Assembly (NCBI GenBank): GCA_951812925.1
Contig: OX638369.1
Span: 53,253,061-53,317,060, forward strand
Direction of reading: 5' to 3'
From: Calliopum simillimum
Taxonomy: Eukaryota > Arthropoda > Insecta > Diptera > Lauxaniidae
DNA length: 64,000 nucleotides
Below the pieces are notes generated by a model. That model made no database searches. It worked only from the letters and a program-made list of their open reading frames with translations, and was not told the origin of the DNA. The translations under genes and the position numbers were made by a program. Numbering within the stretch: position 1 is the first letter of the stretch; every line of letters begins with the position of its first letter. Below are positions 23,486-32,819 of this stretch, piece after piece.

Positions 23486-24900
23486 ATATGGTTTCTAGGA
23501 GCAGCAGCAGCGCACCAAGTGGGCTTCAATTTTTTTCTCGTTTTCTTTCGATTTATAATAACGTGAGAGTACAGGGCTTCTTTCTTCACATTGAATTCAA
23601 TTCAATTGTATGAATTTAAACTGTAGCTACAGCGAACTAGCGCATCTATTCGATATTTAAAATTTATGACCACTGAAAGATTTCTGTTCGTCGGTTCATC
23701 GTTTTGGTTCGCATGATTTTGCTCTACTACTCGTAGTACACTAGAATTATGTCTTTTGTCTGCATAGAAGTTGGAAGTTGAGAAATTAATAGAGACAGCT
23801 GTGGCATTACCGCGTCCGCCGTCGTGTCCAAAGTATACAAAGTTGGTTGTTGCGTGCGCGCTTGTTAAACAGTAGCAGCAGCCTTTTGATGGGCGGACTA
23901 TTTGACCAGCGAGCTTATTGATGTTGGTAGCTCACATAAGTCAGCCAAGTTGACATTTCAATTTTTTCCTGTATTTTATGTAAGTTGTTGCAAATAAATT
24001 GATATGTTAGAAAGAAAGATGAAGAGAATTTTTTTATAGGTTGAAGGAGAAAAATTTAAAGAATTCTTTTGTGTGCTTTATCAATGCGTGTAGTATTGAC
24101 AGACAGAATTAGAAAAGATTTGGGATCCAACCACCAAATGTCACTGGGACCATCGAGAGCCTGTTAAGATTTAATTAGAATTTAGACAACAGGCGCTTGG
24201 CATTAACGAATAATCTCACTTGGACACCCACCTCAGAATCTAGGGAGTATGCGATGGAGAAGTAACAAATTTTGTATCTTGCTAGACTGACACAGTGACT
24301 AAAAATATGCTCTGCTGTATTCACTTCTTCGATAAGAATCTATAGAGTTCATACTGGACTAATCCCATGTTTTGGAGATGTTTCTTAACCATAAGAAATC
24401 GTGTAACATTTCTTATACCTTTCATGTTCACAATAAATAACTGTTTTGTCCTTTGTTTCAAAGCTTTTGTATGAATGATTTAGATTGTCTGTTGCCTAGT
24501 GCGTCATCCCAGTCTTCTTTGACTTTTCTGTGCAGCTTATTGCTTAGGTTAAATTTTATATAACTCCAAAAGCCAACAAGTTGTGAACCTAATTTTGGAA
24601 TGCAATTTTGATTATTGGTTGAAGCGCTCCCAAGCTAACATCGATGTAATATTGAAGGAGTTTTAAGGCTAAAAATATCACTTTGCTATCAGATAGAATA
24701 AAGATGTTTATTCCACAAAGAAGCCTTCATTTTCCCTAAGGTAAGACTCGATTTCATGTACTTCCGCCTGAAATACTGAGTTTTCTCGGCTTTTGCATGC
24801 AAATATGCATGCTTTAATGCAGTTTTACCCCGTATACAACAGCGCCAACTATCTCATTCGTTGAGGTCGTTCCTTATCCCAGGCATCTCTTCTGGAAGTT

Positions 24901-25203
24901 CTACAGAAAACTATACTTGGCTATGCAGTAATTACAGATATTGATGGCAAGGTTTCTGTTGTTGTTCAGCTCCTTCCCCAGAGCTAAATGTTTGAAAGTT
25001 CCAGTCCTACCTCTATCCAGTAATAAAAGTTTCGCTACAAATCTCAGCGCTTCTTTCCTTATACGTATATCCAGATGTAAAAGTGGTAAATCAAGCGCTA
25101 CTTCCAACGCAGAATTTGGAGTGATTTTCATAGCTATAGTAAATGAATTGCAAACCTTCTTTTGTAATCTACAAAGATTGGCATGTGCCAATTTTTGGTG
25201 CAC
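24901..25203 (-). pseudogene. RT-RNase H connector of non-LTR element (copy 2)
   Basis: About 100 open codons. The segment carrying ALEVALDLPLLHLDIRIRKE and ALRFVAKLLLLDRGRTGTFK aligns with copy 1 (ALEIALDLPP...HLEIGKEAQRFVTKLMLLDK) and with the copy near 42.15 kb. This connector lies between the reverse transcriptase and RNase H in the family and has no catalytic residues itself. The open frame runs off into a stop before the RNase H domain, whose remains follow in other frames. Inactive. Confidence 0.7.
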
Positions 25204-25240
25204 CTTTTTATATTATACGGGTGCTCCTTAGCTAACAATT

Positions 25241-25787
25241 GAGGAGTGGCCGTACCAAAGGGCCTAAGTGCCAAAATTTGACATTCGTTGTTTTTAATGT
25301 CAAAACGTTCTATGGACTATTATCAACGATTCTACAAAAAAAAAAGTGCCATCAAATATTGTATATTAAAAAATAAATTAAATAATAGATCGCGAATAGC
25401 GTTGCCATGTCTAGAATAGTTTTATTTAGAAAGTTTTATTTATTTTAAGTGGACGTAAAACTTGGTACTTACGCCTTTTCAACAGAACAAAAGCAAGGTA
25501 CTTATGCCCTTTCTATTGCAAGAAAGCAAGGTACTTATGCCCTTTCTATTGCAAGAAAGCAAGGTACTTATGCCCTTTCTAAAACAATTGTGTATTTAAT
25601 TATTTTTTAAATAATCTATCCATTTAATATTGGAAATTATGTTATGAATTAATTTTCCGTTGTATTTTATAAGCTATGAAATAATAACATTATAAAAATT
25701 TTTAGAAAAATCTGAAATATTCATTGTTTTATTAATAACTCAAAACTATTAAAATGGTACTTAGGCCCTTTGGTACGGCCACTCCTC
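25241..25787. mobile_element. MITE with terminal motif repeated internally, 547 bp
   Basis: Nearly perfect TIRs of about 35 bp: GAGGAGTGGCCGTACCAAAG on the left, and the reverse complement of the right end begins the same way. AATT borders it on both sides (25237-25240 and 25788-25791), a possible 4-bp duplication. The surrounding retrotransposon reading resumes across it, which confirms the borders. It is non-coding. The interior carries a tandem array (25495-25592) of a unit that contains the subterminal motif. Confidence 0.8.
25495..25592. repeat. 35-bp tandem repeat inside MITE, about 3 units
   Basis: Unit core AAAGCAAGGTACTTATGCCC followed by TTTCTATTGCAAG, three near-identical copies, with a fourth diverged unit before it (GGTACTTACGCC near 25465). 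The GGTACTTA-GCCCTTT core equals the inner end of the right TIR (GGTACTTAGGCCCTTTGG at 25756-25773), so the array multiplies a terminal sequence. Confidence 0.85.
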
Positions 25788-26042
25788 AATTGGTCTGATT
25801 ATTGCTGCATACATCCAGAGTCTGCAGTCCTAGTTTTTATCCCTTGGAGGCTCCTACTGATCCAAAACGCTGCTCATGCCTTCCGGGCTGTGTTTTCTAG
25901 ATGAGGATTCCAGGTGATCTCTTCAGCTAGAAGAGCACAAATTTATTTGACCTGATGGCATGAGTAACTACTTTATTGAGAACAGGTATCCAGAAAATTT
26001 CCTTTTTTCCTTCTTCTTTTTTTTTTTTTGTGAAATGTATAT

Positions 26043-26290
26043 GGGTGATTCTCCAGAAAATGTAACATTAAATGTCCCGGGGTTCAAAATCATGCTAAAA
26101 TTTAAAATTTGATAACTTAATACAGATACTTAAACAGAACTTATGTACGAACAGTTAAAAAAAATTAATAATTTTTAATATTTTACCATAAAATTATCAA
26201 ATAAAGTGTTAAAAAGCTCATTCTCCGTCCTGCACCATACCTCACTTAAATTGCCCGTTTCGCATATTACGTTATTTTCAAAAAAAAATT
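26043..26290 (+). repeat. ATTCTCC dispersed repeat, copy 1
   Basis: GTGATTCTCCAGAAAATGTA through TTAATACAGATACTTAAACA to GCTCATTCTCCGTCC. It matches 35212-35545 over most of its length and is related to 30868-31095. Non-coding; class unknown. It lies just outside the Helitron 3' end. Confidence 0.65.
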
Positions 26291-26879
26291 TATACGACAT
26301 TTTTTGTATAAATATTTCAGCTACTGTTTTTCTGTGATAACTCTTCGAAAAAAATGTTTTATATAGAACTAGCTTTTACCCGCGACTTCGTCTGCGTAGC
26401 ATTAGTACTTCGAATAACCTAGACTTTTTTTTCCGAAGTTTTATTAATATCTACAAAATGTGACTGAATAGGTGAGATGCATTTATTTAAGAACCATCCC
26501 ATAAAAAAATTGCCACTTTGTTTTTCATCCATTATAGAATCAATCCATAATGAACTTTTTTTTCCAAATTTTTTATTTGTGTTTTATGTATGGGTAGAAT
26601 ACAGAACCAACAGAATACAAATAATTCTAAAACAAACATTTATTTTTTATAAAATATTTCAGTACATTAGTGTAATTCATCGTCTATAACGGAATAGTCG
26701 AATTTCGGTCTTGATTTTAGGCCACCAGCTGCTTTTCATCGGAAAGGTCTGGTATTTTTTGAACTCTGAAGATTTTCAGCATACTTTTCTTCTGTAGTCT
26801 TTGTATAGTGGATAGTTTTTTCTGGAACAGTCCATATAACTTAATTGAGCACATTTTTATAAACCACGTTTTTGGTTTT

Positions 26880-27087
26880 ACCGTCCTTTGCTGATATTCA
26901 CTGCTTTCATTTAAAAGTACAGATTTAAGTGGTTCCTCTGGCTCACCAAGTGTTGGAACCAAAACTTTTCCACCAGAACAACATTCCACTTAAGCGCTTC
27001 ACAATGCATGCATTTTTTATTCATTCTGCCTATAAAAACTAATCGATTGTTACTGTAATCAATCATTGGATCGTATTCAAAAGCGGC
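26880..27087 (-). pseudogene. Helitron-like N zinc-finger segment, frameshifted
   Basis: After the stop at 27088-27090 the frame reads FEYDPMIDYSNNRLVFIGRM then NKKCMHCEALKW. A one-base shift leads into ECCSGGKVLVPTLGEPEEPL. The order CxxC ... W ... CCxxGKV.LP....P.PL is the conserved zinc-binding motif of Helitron-encoded proteins. What follows (to about 26717) is open but not recognisable, and the Rep HUH and helicase motifs are missing, so a large deletion is likely. Confidence 0.75.
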
Positions 27088-27495
27088 TTAGTGAAACGCC
27101 CTCCACATACTCATTGTAAACGCATGTCTCCTTTCTGTCTGCCGTTCAGCATTTGAAGCGCGTCGTGTTTGAGACTCTTCAAGCGTCTCTGCAGCTATCG
27201 ATGACGCATGGCGATTGGCATCTAAAATCTGGCGTGCTTGAGTCTGCTCCAAGGTCTCGGCAGCCCTGTGAGTTGCGGTGTGCTCAACAGCTAAGGCCTG
27301 GTGGGCTTGAGTCTGCTCTAAGGTCTCGACAGCTCTGTGAGTTGCGGCACGCTCGGCAGCTAAAGCACGACGGGTCTGAGTTTGCTCCTCGGATTCTTGA
27401 CTTCTAGCTACTCTCGCAGCTCGAGCTCTGCTAGAGCTACTCGTTAAATTAGATTTGCGCTTGCGAGGCATATCGGCAGCATAAATATTGAGCAA
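27088..27495 (-). pseudogene. Helitron protein N-terminal region (degenerate)
   Basis: Begins near MPRKRKSNLTSSSSRARAAR, a basic start typical of insect Helitron ORFs. It continues as repeats of about 24 residues of the type ETLEQTQAHQALAVEHTATH, rich in A, E, Q, R and T, probably helical. It ends AFTMSMWRAFH at a stop (27088-27090); the same frame then continues AAFEYDPMIDYSNNR, the normal continuation. The repeats are a known variable region upstream of the Helitron zinc finger. This copy could not make a full Rep/helicase. Confidence 0.8.
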
Positions 27496-27868
27496 CTACC
27501 CAATAAGGATAAAATAAGTAACCACTGAGTACTTCAACTATGTACCTACCTTCAAAGCAATTATTTAAATCCTATTTCAGATAAGTTTTAATATTTATTT
27601 AAATATTTGTTTTTATTTCACACGTTTTGTATTCATTTATTTTTAAAATTTTTATTATTTTTCAAAATGTAAACAACTTTTGGCAGCTCAACTGTTCATC
27701 TTTTCAAATATTAGAGAGTGATTATGCGACGAAAGGGAAAACACAGAAAAAACACCAACAATACAAAATCAATTCCACATACATATGTCAATGATACGTA
27801 ATCCAAAAGTTATTGATTCCCCATACAAACTTTCATTCCCCTTTCCACCCCTTTTAAGGATGATTTTA

Positions 27869-28427
27869 CACGCAAAAAAATTATCCGTAAAAATTGATTT
27901 TCGAATAGCACAAAGTGATAATAATCTCGACAAAAATTACGGTTTGTTCCAGTAATTCAATTACTTTACTGAATTCTCATGAAAAAGTAATGGCACGAAA
28001 GTAAAATATACGGCTTGAACTTTAAAAAGTACAGATACAAACAGTGAAAACTATTGAATATAGAAGTAAAAATTTGTCGCATGAAAAAATGCCAGTGGGC
28101 TCTGCAATATTTGCTTAGAATACATTTCAATTATTACTGGTTGAGATTGTAAAAAATTTTATTGAAATTTAATTTAAATAACATAATAAGCTATAGAAAT
28201 GAAAGTGCTACAGTAACTCAGTGGTTAGAGCGTCGCCTAGAAACACAAAGGTCTTAAGTTCGACACCAATCAACATAATTTTTTTTTTATTTTTATATTT
28301 TTTAAAAAATTTACTGTGAGTAGTCAGTAAAAAATACGGTTTGTCTTTACGGGCGCACAGTAACTGAAAAAATCAGTAAAAACAACTGGGATTTTTAATG
28401 AATTTTTACGGTTTATTTTTTTCCGTG
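27869..28427. mobile_element. TA-flanked MITE nested in the Helitron, 559 bp
   Basis: Left end CACGCAAAAAAATTATCCGT; the reverse complement of the right end reads CACGGAAAAAAATAAACCGT. The ends match over about 32 bp. TA precedes and follows (27867-27868 and 28428-28429). Removing the insert rejoins the Helitron phrase 'AAGGATGATTTTA-GGAGTGGAAACTAT', matching neighbouring 135-bp modules. No transposase. A tRNA-like unit lies in the middle (28206-28288). Confidence 0.8.
28206..28288 (+). ncRNA. tRNA-like pol III unit (tRNA-derived relic or SINE head)
   Basis: An A-box match TAACTCAGTGG (28214-28224, continuing TTAGAGCG) and a B-box-like AGTTCGACACC (28257-28267) lie 33 bp apart, followed 11 bp later by a T run (28279-28288) that could terminate pol III. 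The D-arm is tRNA-like, but the anticodon and acceptor stems do not pair well, so this is not a functional tRNA. It may be a SINE fragment or a captured tRNA inside the MITE. Confidence 0.5.
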
Positions 28428-28499
28428 TAGGAGTGGAAACTATTCAATACCTTTCGTAGAGTCTCTTACTATCTCCATACCAAATTTCATCTAAATATG

Positions 28500-28925
28500 T
28501 TCAGCGGCTATTCATTCCCCATTCAAACTTCCATCCCCCTTTTAACCCTCTTTAAGGATGATTTGAAGGGTAGAAACTATCATATATTCTTTTTATGCTC
28601 TCCCACTATCTCTATATAAAGTTTAATCGAAATTGGTTCAGGGGTTATTGATTCCCCATACAAACTTCCATGCCCCTATTCACTCTCTTTAAGGATGATT
28701 TGAGGGGTAGATACTATCATATGTCCTTTCTAGGATCTCTCACTATCTCCACACCAAATCTCATTTAAATTGGCTCAGTGGTTATTGATTCCCCATACAA
28801 ACTTCCATCCCCCTTTTCACCCCTTTTAAGGATGATTTTAGGGGTTAAAACTATCCTATATCCTTCTCAGGGTCTCTCACTATCTCCATACAAAATTTCA
28901 TCCAAATTGGTTGGGCGGTTTAGGC
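28500..28925 (-). repeat. 135-bp tandem modules in Helitron 5' region
   Basis: The phrase TTGATTCCCCATACAAACTT recurs at about 28513 (variant), 28649 and 28784, and at 27815 beyond the nested MITE, giving a period of about 135 bp. Each module contains AAGGATGATTT and TCTCACTATCTCC. This block is common next to the 5' end of arthropod Helitrons of this type. Non-coding. Confidence 0.8.
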
Positions 28926-29224
28926 GTGAAAAGGTAACAAACAAACAGAGTTACTTTCGAATTTATAATATTAGTATAGATTGACATACATAAGGACTGT
29001 ACCGAAAAGTAACTGCACACTTTCATTTGCTTGTAGCTAAGTTGTTTTTAGTTATTTTTTCTTTTAACTTTTTTTATGTCACTTTTCATTAAAACATATA
29101 AAAAAAGTAATTTCCTTAGCTTAAGTGGAATTTAATGTTTAATTCCCTTTATTTAATTCCGCACACCTACTTCTTGAACGACACTGCTTGACCTATGCCA
29201 TGTTTTTTAAATTCTTTGATGAAG

Positions 29225-29792
29225 TCAGCAACTAGACCATCCACTTTTCATCAAGTTTCGCTGTACAATGGCACAATACTTTTCTATAGTGCGAAAATCG
29301 GGAGGTTTTAGTAAGTATCCCGCTTTCGGAATTAAATTTATGTTTTTCTGTTCTAGCACCTTTAAAAGTGGACCAGTCGTAGTGTGCTGTGGAAAACTCA
29401 AGCCAAAATTTTGTTGATGCATTGTGTTTCTTATAAAATGATACAAAACGATATTTCGGATACTAATTTCTGTGAAATTTGGCATATAATGTGCCTTTTT
29501 CGAAAATTTAGGCACGTTTATGGAAGGATGACCAAACAGATTGCCAGAAAGGGACATAGTCGCTAAATTTTTTTATTCCAACTGTCGATATTAACAGATG
29601 ACAGTACTACCTTTCCCTTTTAAGTAAAATTAGGGATCTGTCAATGTTCTTGATTCCATTTTTACATAAATTTTATCATCTATTATATCTCATTCAGTAA
29701 TTTCTTCAAGTAAATGATCATACAATCTTCGAAGCCTTGTTTTACCAATTTGAACTTCCGTTTCACTTATTTTGGATACTTTTTCTTTTTAG
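29225..29792 (-). pseudogene. Tc1-like transposase, catalytic part
   Basis: Continuing past the insertion: KEKVSKISETEVQIGKTRLR then RLYDHLLEEITE, a stop, and IDDKIYVKMESRTL (first catalytic Asp region, about 29670-29685). Further on come NVPKFSKKAHYMPN, NINLIPKAGYLLKPP and DFRTIEKYCAIVQRN. The last corresponds to the '.P.RPIE..WA..K' block carrying the third acidic residue (E at about 29282). Stops and frameshifts are present. Words such as 'LYDHLL', '.DDE.YVK' and 'PIEKYWA.VK' place it in the IS630-Tc1-mariner superfamily; it is not one of the DD34D mariners. Confidence 0.7.
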
Positions 29793-29802
29793 CATGTTTT
29801 AA

Positions 29803-30445
29803 CCCTGCGGGTAAGGAGTCAGAATATGCCCGAGGTTAGCATGCCTGTCGTATAAGGCGACTAAAAGCGGGTGACCAGCCAGGGTGTGGAAGGGTGTAGC
29901 GTTGGACAGCGTTGCGCATCGAAAGAAAAACCCACAAGGCCCGTAACTGGCATTGACAAGGCGAGTCGATGCCGCCTTAAAATAAGCATCTTGTCGAAAT
30001 CCTGAAGCGCCTGACCCAAAGTGGCTGGCTCCCAGGTCAGCGTCTGTTCCAGATTGGGTGGCTGTAATTGAAAGTGAATTTGGACACTATATTTGCAGCG
30101 CTTGCGGGATCCAGCTTTAGGCTTATAACTTACTGCGTGGGGCATTGCGGAGAAGATTATACTAATGAAGCATGGATCGAAAAACGATGAAAAACAACTT
30201 TCCAAATGGTACCCACCAGAGTGTGGTTAATCCACCTGCCTCGGCAGCATGCACATCGAATTTGGAGGTGCAAGAAACATACATAGTTAGGAATGATTCT
30301 CCTATAACTGGAACCAACAGGGTTCGTCAAAATTTTGAAGTTCTTTCGTTGAAAACTCGAACACGCATCGGCTCTTGGAATGTCCGAACTCTTAATGAAC
30401 CATATTGGCCCTATGCTCCTCCTAGGAGTTAAAGGAGAATACATA
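29803..30445 (+). mobile_element. Internally deleted RTE-like non-LTR element, 643 bp
   Basis: Flanked by a perfect 10-bp duplication CATGTTTTAA (29793-29802 and 30446-30455). It starts CCCTGCGGGTAAGGAGTCAG, passes CCTGTCGTATAAGGCGACTA, and encodes TRIGSWNVRTLNE near 30360-30400, the first strand of an apurinic-type endonuclease domain. It then jumps directly to the 3' end TATTGGCCCTATGCTCCTCC followed by TAGGAGTTAAAGGAGAATAC and CATACAT repeats. The same 3' end terminates the RT fragment at 55445. Thus 5' UTR and endonuclease start are fused to the 3' tail, with the endonuclease body and reverse transcriptase deleted. Confidence 0.85.
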
Positions 30446-30455
30446 CATGTTTTAA

Positions 30456-30666
30456 GGCTGTAGCTATGCTTCACTTGTTGCATCATCGATACTGGTTCCA
30501 TTCTTTTGTTTTTGCCTATCAAAGTTACTACCTTCTTTTCTCGTTTTGGGTCACCTGGACCTTGTTTTCTTCCAATTTTTTTTAAAAACTTGGAGAGAAT
30601 AGGTCCTCCCGCACTTGATAGTAATATTTTTACGCTATTGACACTGAATTTGTAGCGTCTGGCCAA
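30456..30666 (-). pseudogene. Tc1-like transposase, N-terminal DNA-binding part
   Basis: Minus-strand frame: ARRYKFSVNSVKILLSSAGG then RKQGPGDPKREKKVVTLIGK and ISMMQQ-like VSMMQQVKHSYSLKT. The pattern (helix, 'SVNSVKILL', a G-rich turn, basic linker, second helix) resembles the paired helix-turn-helix region of Tc1-like transposases, which binds the TIRs. The frame stays open right up to the retroelement insertion, and the same frame continues on the other side. Confidence 0.6.
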
Positions 30667-30867
30667 CTTTCTGTACGACTGTCCTTACGTATAAGTTGGT
30701 CCCTCATTTTATACTATCTAAACTCAGTTTTTCTTATTCTTACTATGAATTTTTTAAATATTGAGTAAATAGAGAACTGAAAGTCTCAGTCAGTTTTGCT
30801 TTTTCGATAGTGAGTTCGTGTGTTTTTTTTTTAAAAAAAAGTCTAAAAATTTTGAAAAGAACGCAAG

Positions 30868-31095
30868 TGTGTATCATTCTCCGATTAAGTTTTTTTTATA
30901 TTGATAAACATATTATTTGTTCTTTATATTATTAAATCAATAAACAAATTGAGGGGCTATCCACCAATTTCAACTTTAAAAAAATATTTTTATTTTCATT
31001 GTGATATATTACTGTTTTTGCAACATTGCGCCATTCTTCGTTTAATCATTCTCCGTCGATTTTTGCAACAGATTTTTTTTTTTAATTTTGCTTAA
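30868..31095 (+). repeat. ATTCTCC dispersed repeat, copy 2 (3' half)
   Basis: TATTAAATCAATAAACAAAT, TTTTCATTGTGATATATTAC and TCATTCTCCGTCGATTTT match 35405-35535 in the same order. Non-coding. Confidence 0.65.
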
Positions 31096-31354
31096 ACTAA
31101 CTTCTTATGAAATAGAATACCCTTAAATAAATAAATGGGATATGCCACGCACCCAAAATATTTCGTCTTTTGTATGGCGGCTGAAATATCTTATCTTCAA
31201 AGGATCGTAACTCGGAAAATAAGAATCCCATTGGAAAAATCCGAAAAGATATTTGGACAAGGAAGAGTGTAACTATTCGATGCTATTAATAAAAAAGAAT
31301 TTTACCTTTTCTTGTAGCTACGCTGTAAGACTGAACACAGTGTTTTCTTCAACT

Positions 31355-31480
31355 TCAAGCAAGGATATTTCAAAATCCTGCAGGTATAATGACAGTTCTG
31401 CTGATGAAGACGGACTTAGCGTCAAAAAGTACATAAGACTGCATATAAGAATTAAACAGTTCATTCCATTTTTTTTTTTG
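31355..31480 (+). repeat. Short dispersed module shared with 39.23-39.35 kb
   Basis: CAAGGATATTTCAAAATCCT, GCAGGTATAATGACAGTTCTG and CAAAAAGTACATAAG match 39228-39313 (CAAGGATATCTAAAAATTCT; CAAAACGTACGTAAG). A related 'AGCAATTCTAACGCCGGATT' phrase occurs at 14428, near 39265 and near 55770. It may be the 5' part of the tandem repeat that follows at 31518. Confidence 0.55.
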
Positions 31481-31517
31481 TGCCTGAGTTATTAACCAAA
31501 ATTTTTATTTTGATAAA

Positions 31518-32815
31518 AAAAAAATGGGCGTGGCAACTATTAAACAAAGTCTTCTTTTTATTATGCTTTCGATACTTCTGATCCAGATCCTCATACCAAA
31601 TTTCATCAAAATATGTTGTATCATTTGCGAGAAACAGCATTTAATGTGTTTTACTTGTATGGGAGGTTCCACGCGCACTTTCGATATTTTGCCTACTTTC
31701 AGGTCGTAGGTGTCTAAAAGCAAGTAGACTCCCTATAGTTAAATTCAGAAAGATTGCTTTAATAGTTTTCTTTTTATAGCGCATTATATTTTTGTGGGCG
31801 GTGCCACGCCCTTCAACGAGTTTTCCCAATATAACGTTAAATTACATATTAATACTTGTTTGCAGACGTAACAGCTCCTAAATTTTCATCAAAATTGTCG
31901 GAGTCGTTTTCGAGTAATAATGAATCAAAATTTTCAAGGGTTAAAAAGTGGGCGTGGCACTTATTTGATCCCGCCCACTTTTCGATTGTTACAAGGTATT
32001 ATTAAGCAGTATCTACATACCAAATTTCATTGAAATACCTTGTAAAATTTGCGAGAAATAGTATTTAACGTATTTTGCTTGTATGGGAGGTTCCACGCGC
32101 AACGGCAATATTTTGCCTACTTTCAAGTCGTAGGTTTCTAATAGCAAGTAGACTCCCTATAGTTAAATTCAGAAAGATTGCTTTAGTAGTTTTCTTTTTA
32201 TAATACACTATATTTTTGTGGGCGGTGCCACGCCCTTCATCGAGTTTTCCCAATATAACGGGATATAACATATTAATACTTGTTTGCAGGGGTAACTTCT
32301 CCTAAATTTTCATTAAAATTGTTGGAGTCGTTTTCGAGTAATATTGAATCAAAATTTTCAATAGCTAAAAAGTGGGCGTGGCACTTTTTCAATCCCGCCC
32401 ACTTTTTGTCTGTTTCAAGGCAATATTAAACCGTACCTTCTCACCAAATTTTATTCAAATATCTTGTATGGTTTGCGAGTTATGACCATATCAAATTTAA
32501 AATTTAATGCGATGCCACGCCCTCTGGTGAGCATTTACAAAGTTCGAGCTTAGCTCATTGTTCATTGTATGCTAATATCTAACACTATACCAAGTTTCAT
32601 TGAAATCGAGAAAAAAATATTGAGTACAAAAAAACAAACAAACAAACATACAATTTTATCTCGTATAAGAAGAGAAGATATTATATATTTTTATAGTTTA
32701 TGAAATTTATAGGGTGGTGCCACTCCCTTCTACGAACTTTAGCTTCCGCATGACTGTTAACAAAATAGAAGCCTAGCCCATTCTTCATTTCATGCTACTT
32801 TTTCTCTTTTGCACC
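31518..32815 (+). repeat. Tandem repeat, about 420-bp unit, GGGCGTGGC family
   Basis: Units begin at about 31520, 31945 and 32366 with AAAAAGTGGGCGTGGCACTT (first copy diverged). Each contains CCAAATTTCATTGAAAT, GTATGGGAGGTTCCACGCGC, TAAATTCAGAAAGATTGCTT and GTGGGCGGTGCCACGCCCTT. The third unit is partial and runs into AAAACAAACAAACAAACATA, and a further weak module follows near 32710. Minus-strand open frames at 31641-31829 and 32065-32271 are the same module read twice, not genes. A related module is at 55446-55760. Confidence 0.8.
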
Positions 32816-32819
32816 AGTA

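Larger units (their letters stand above)
22113..24169. other. Host-like, low-repeat region
   Basis: The longest stretch with few TE signatures and a more balanced base composition. It contains the GAT/GGT microsatellite, a GTGTGTGTGT run near 23050, phrases such as TCAGTCAGTCGCTTTCAACG near 22526, and the candidate exon at 23240-23485. It may be intron or 5' flank of a fly gene outside the window. No tRNA or ncRNA recognised. Confidence 0.5.
24170..26000 (-). mobile_element. Non-LTR retrotransposon 3' part (RT tail + RNase H), copy 2
   Basis: Same family as 2800-4650, on the minus strand. From high to low coordinates: RT thumb words ITWNPHLENTARKA (about 25930) and an 'AIIRP'-like end near 25800; the connector LQKKVCNSFTIAMKITPNSA then ALEVALDLPLLHLDIRI (25.2-25.0 kb); RNase H pieces ENSVFQAEVHEIESYLRENE (about 24750) and FILSDSK (about 24690); then a tail with KEDWDDALGNRQSKS (about 24500) matching copy 1 (VQEGWDNTLGHRQSKG). 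Frameshifts and stops are frequent. A 547-bp MITE (25241-25787) interrupts it just after the RT. The 3' boundary near 24170 is approximate. Confidence 0.8.
26369..28980 (-). mobile_element. Helitron, internally deleted, about 2.6 kb
   Basis: Read on the minus strand, the 5' end is TCTATACTAATATTATAAAT (starting at 28980), preceded by A. The 3' end is GTCGCGGGTAAAAGCTAG, finishing at 26369 and followed by T, with the small hairpin GAC-GAA-GTC just inside. TC...CTAG termini inserted between A and T, with no target duplication, are the signature of Helitrons. ORF remnants (27495-27088 and a zinc-finger segment near 27060-26880) match the N-terminal region of arthropod Helitron proteins, but the Rep and helicase domains are absent. 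A TA-flanked MITE (27869-28427) is nested in the 5' part. Confidence 0.85.
28995..30812 (-). mobile_element. Tc1/mariner-type transposon relic (limits approximate)
   Basis: The minus strand encodes scattered parts of an IS630-Tc1-mariner transposase (N-terminal half 30666-30456, C-terminal half 29792-29225). Possible ends: CTGTACCGAAAAGTAACTGC near 28997 and a weakly similar inverted stretch near 30777-30812; the TIR match is poor, so the borders are tentative. A 643-bp RTE-like element (29803-30445) was inserted later, and its 10-bp duplication gives the exact join. Confidence 0.65.

Noticed and set aside
28206..28275. Functional tRNA gene
   Set aside because: A and B boxes fit, but acceptor and anticodon stems do not pair and it sits inside a MITE; kept only as a tRNA-like relic.
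30157..30450. Continuation of the minus-strand transposase frame into 30157-30450
   Set aside because: That part is antisense of the RTE-like insertion; the true transposase frame stops at 30456.
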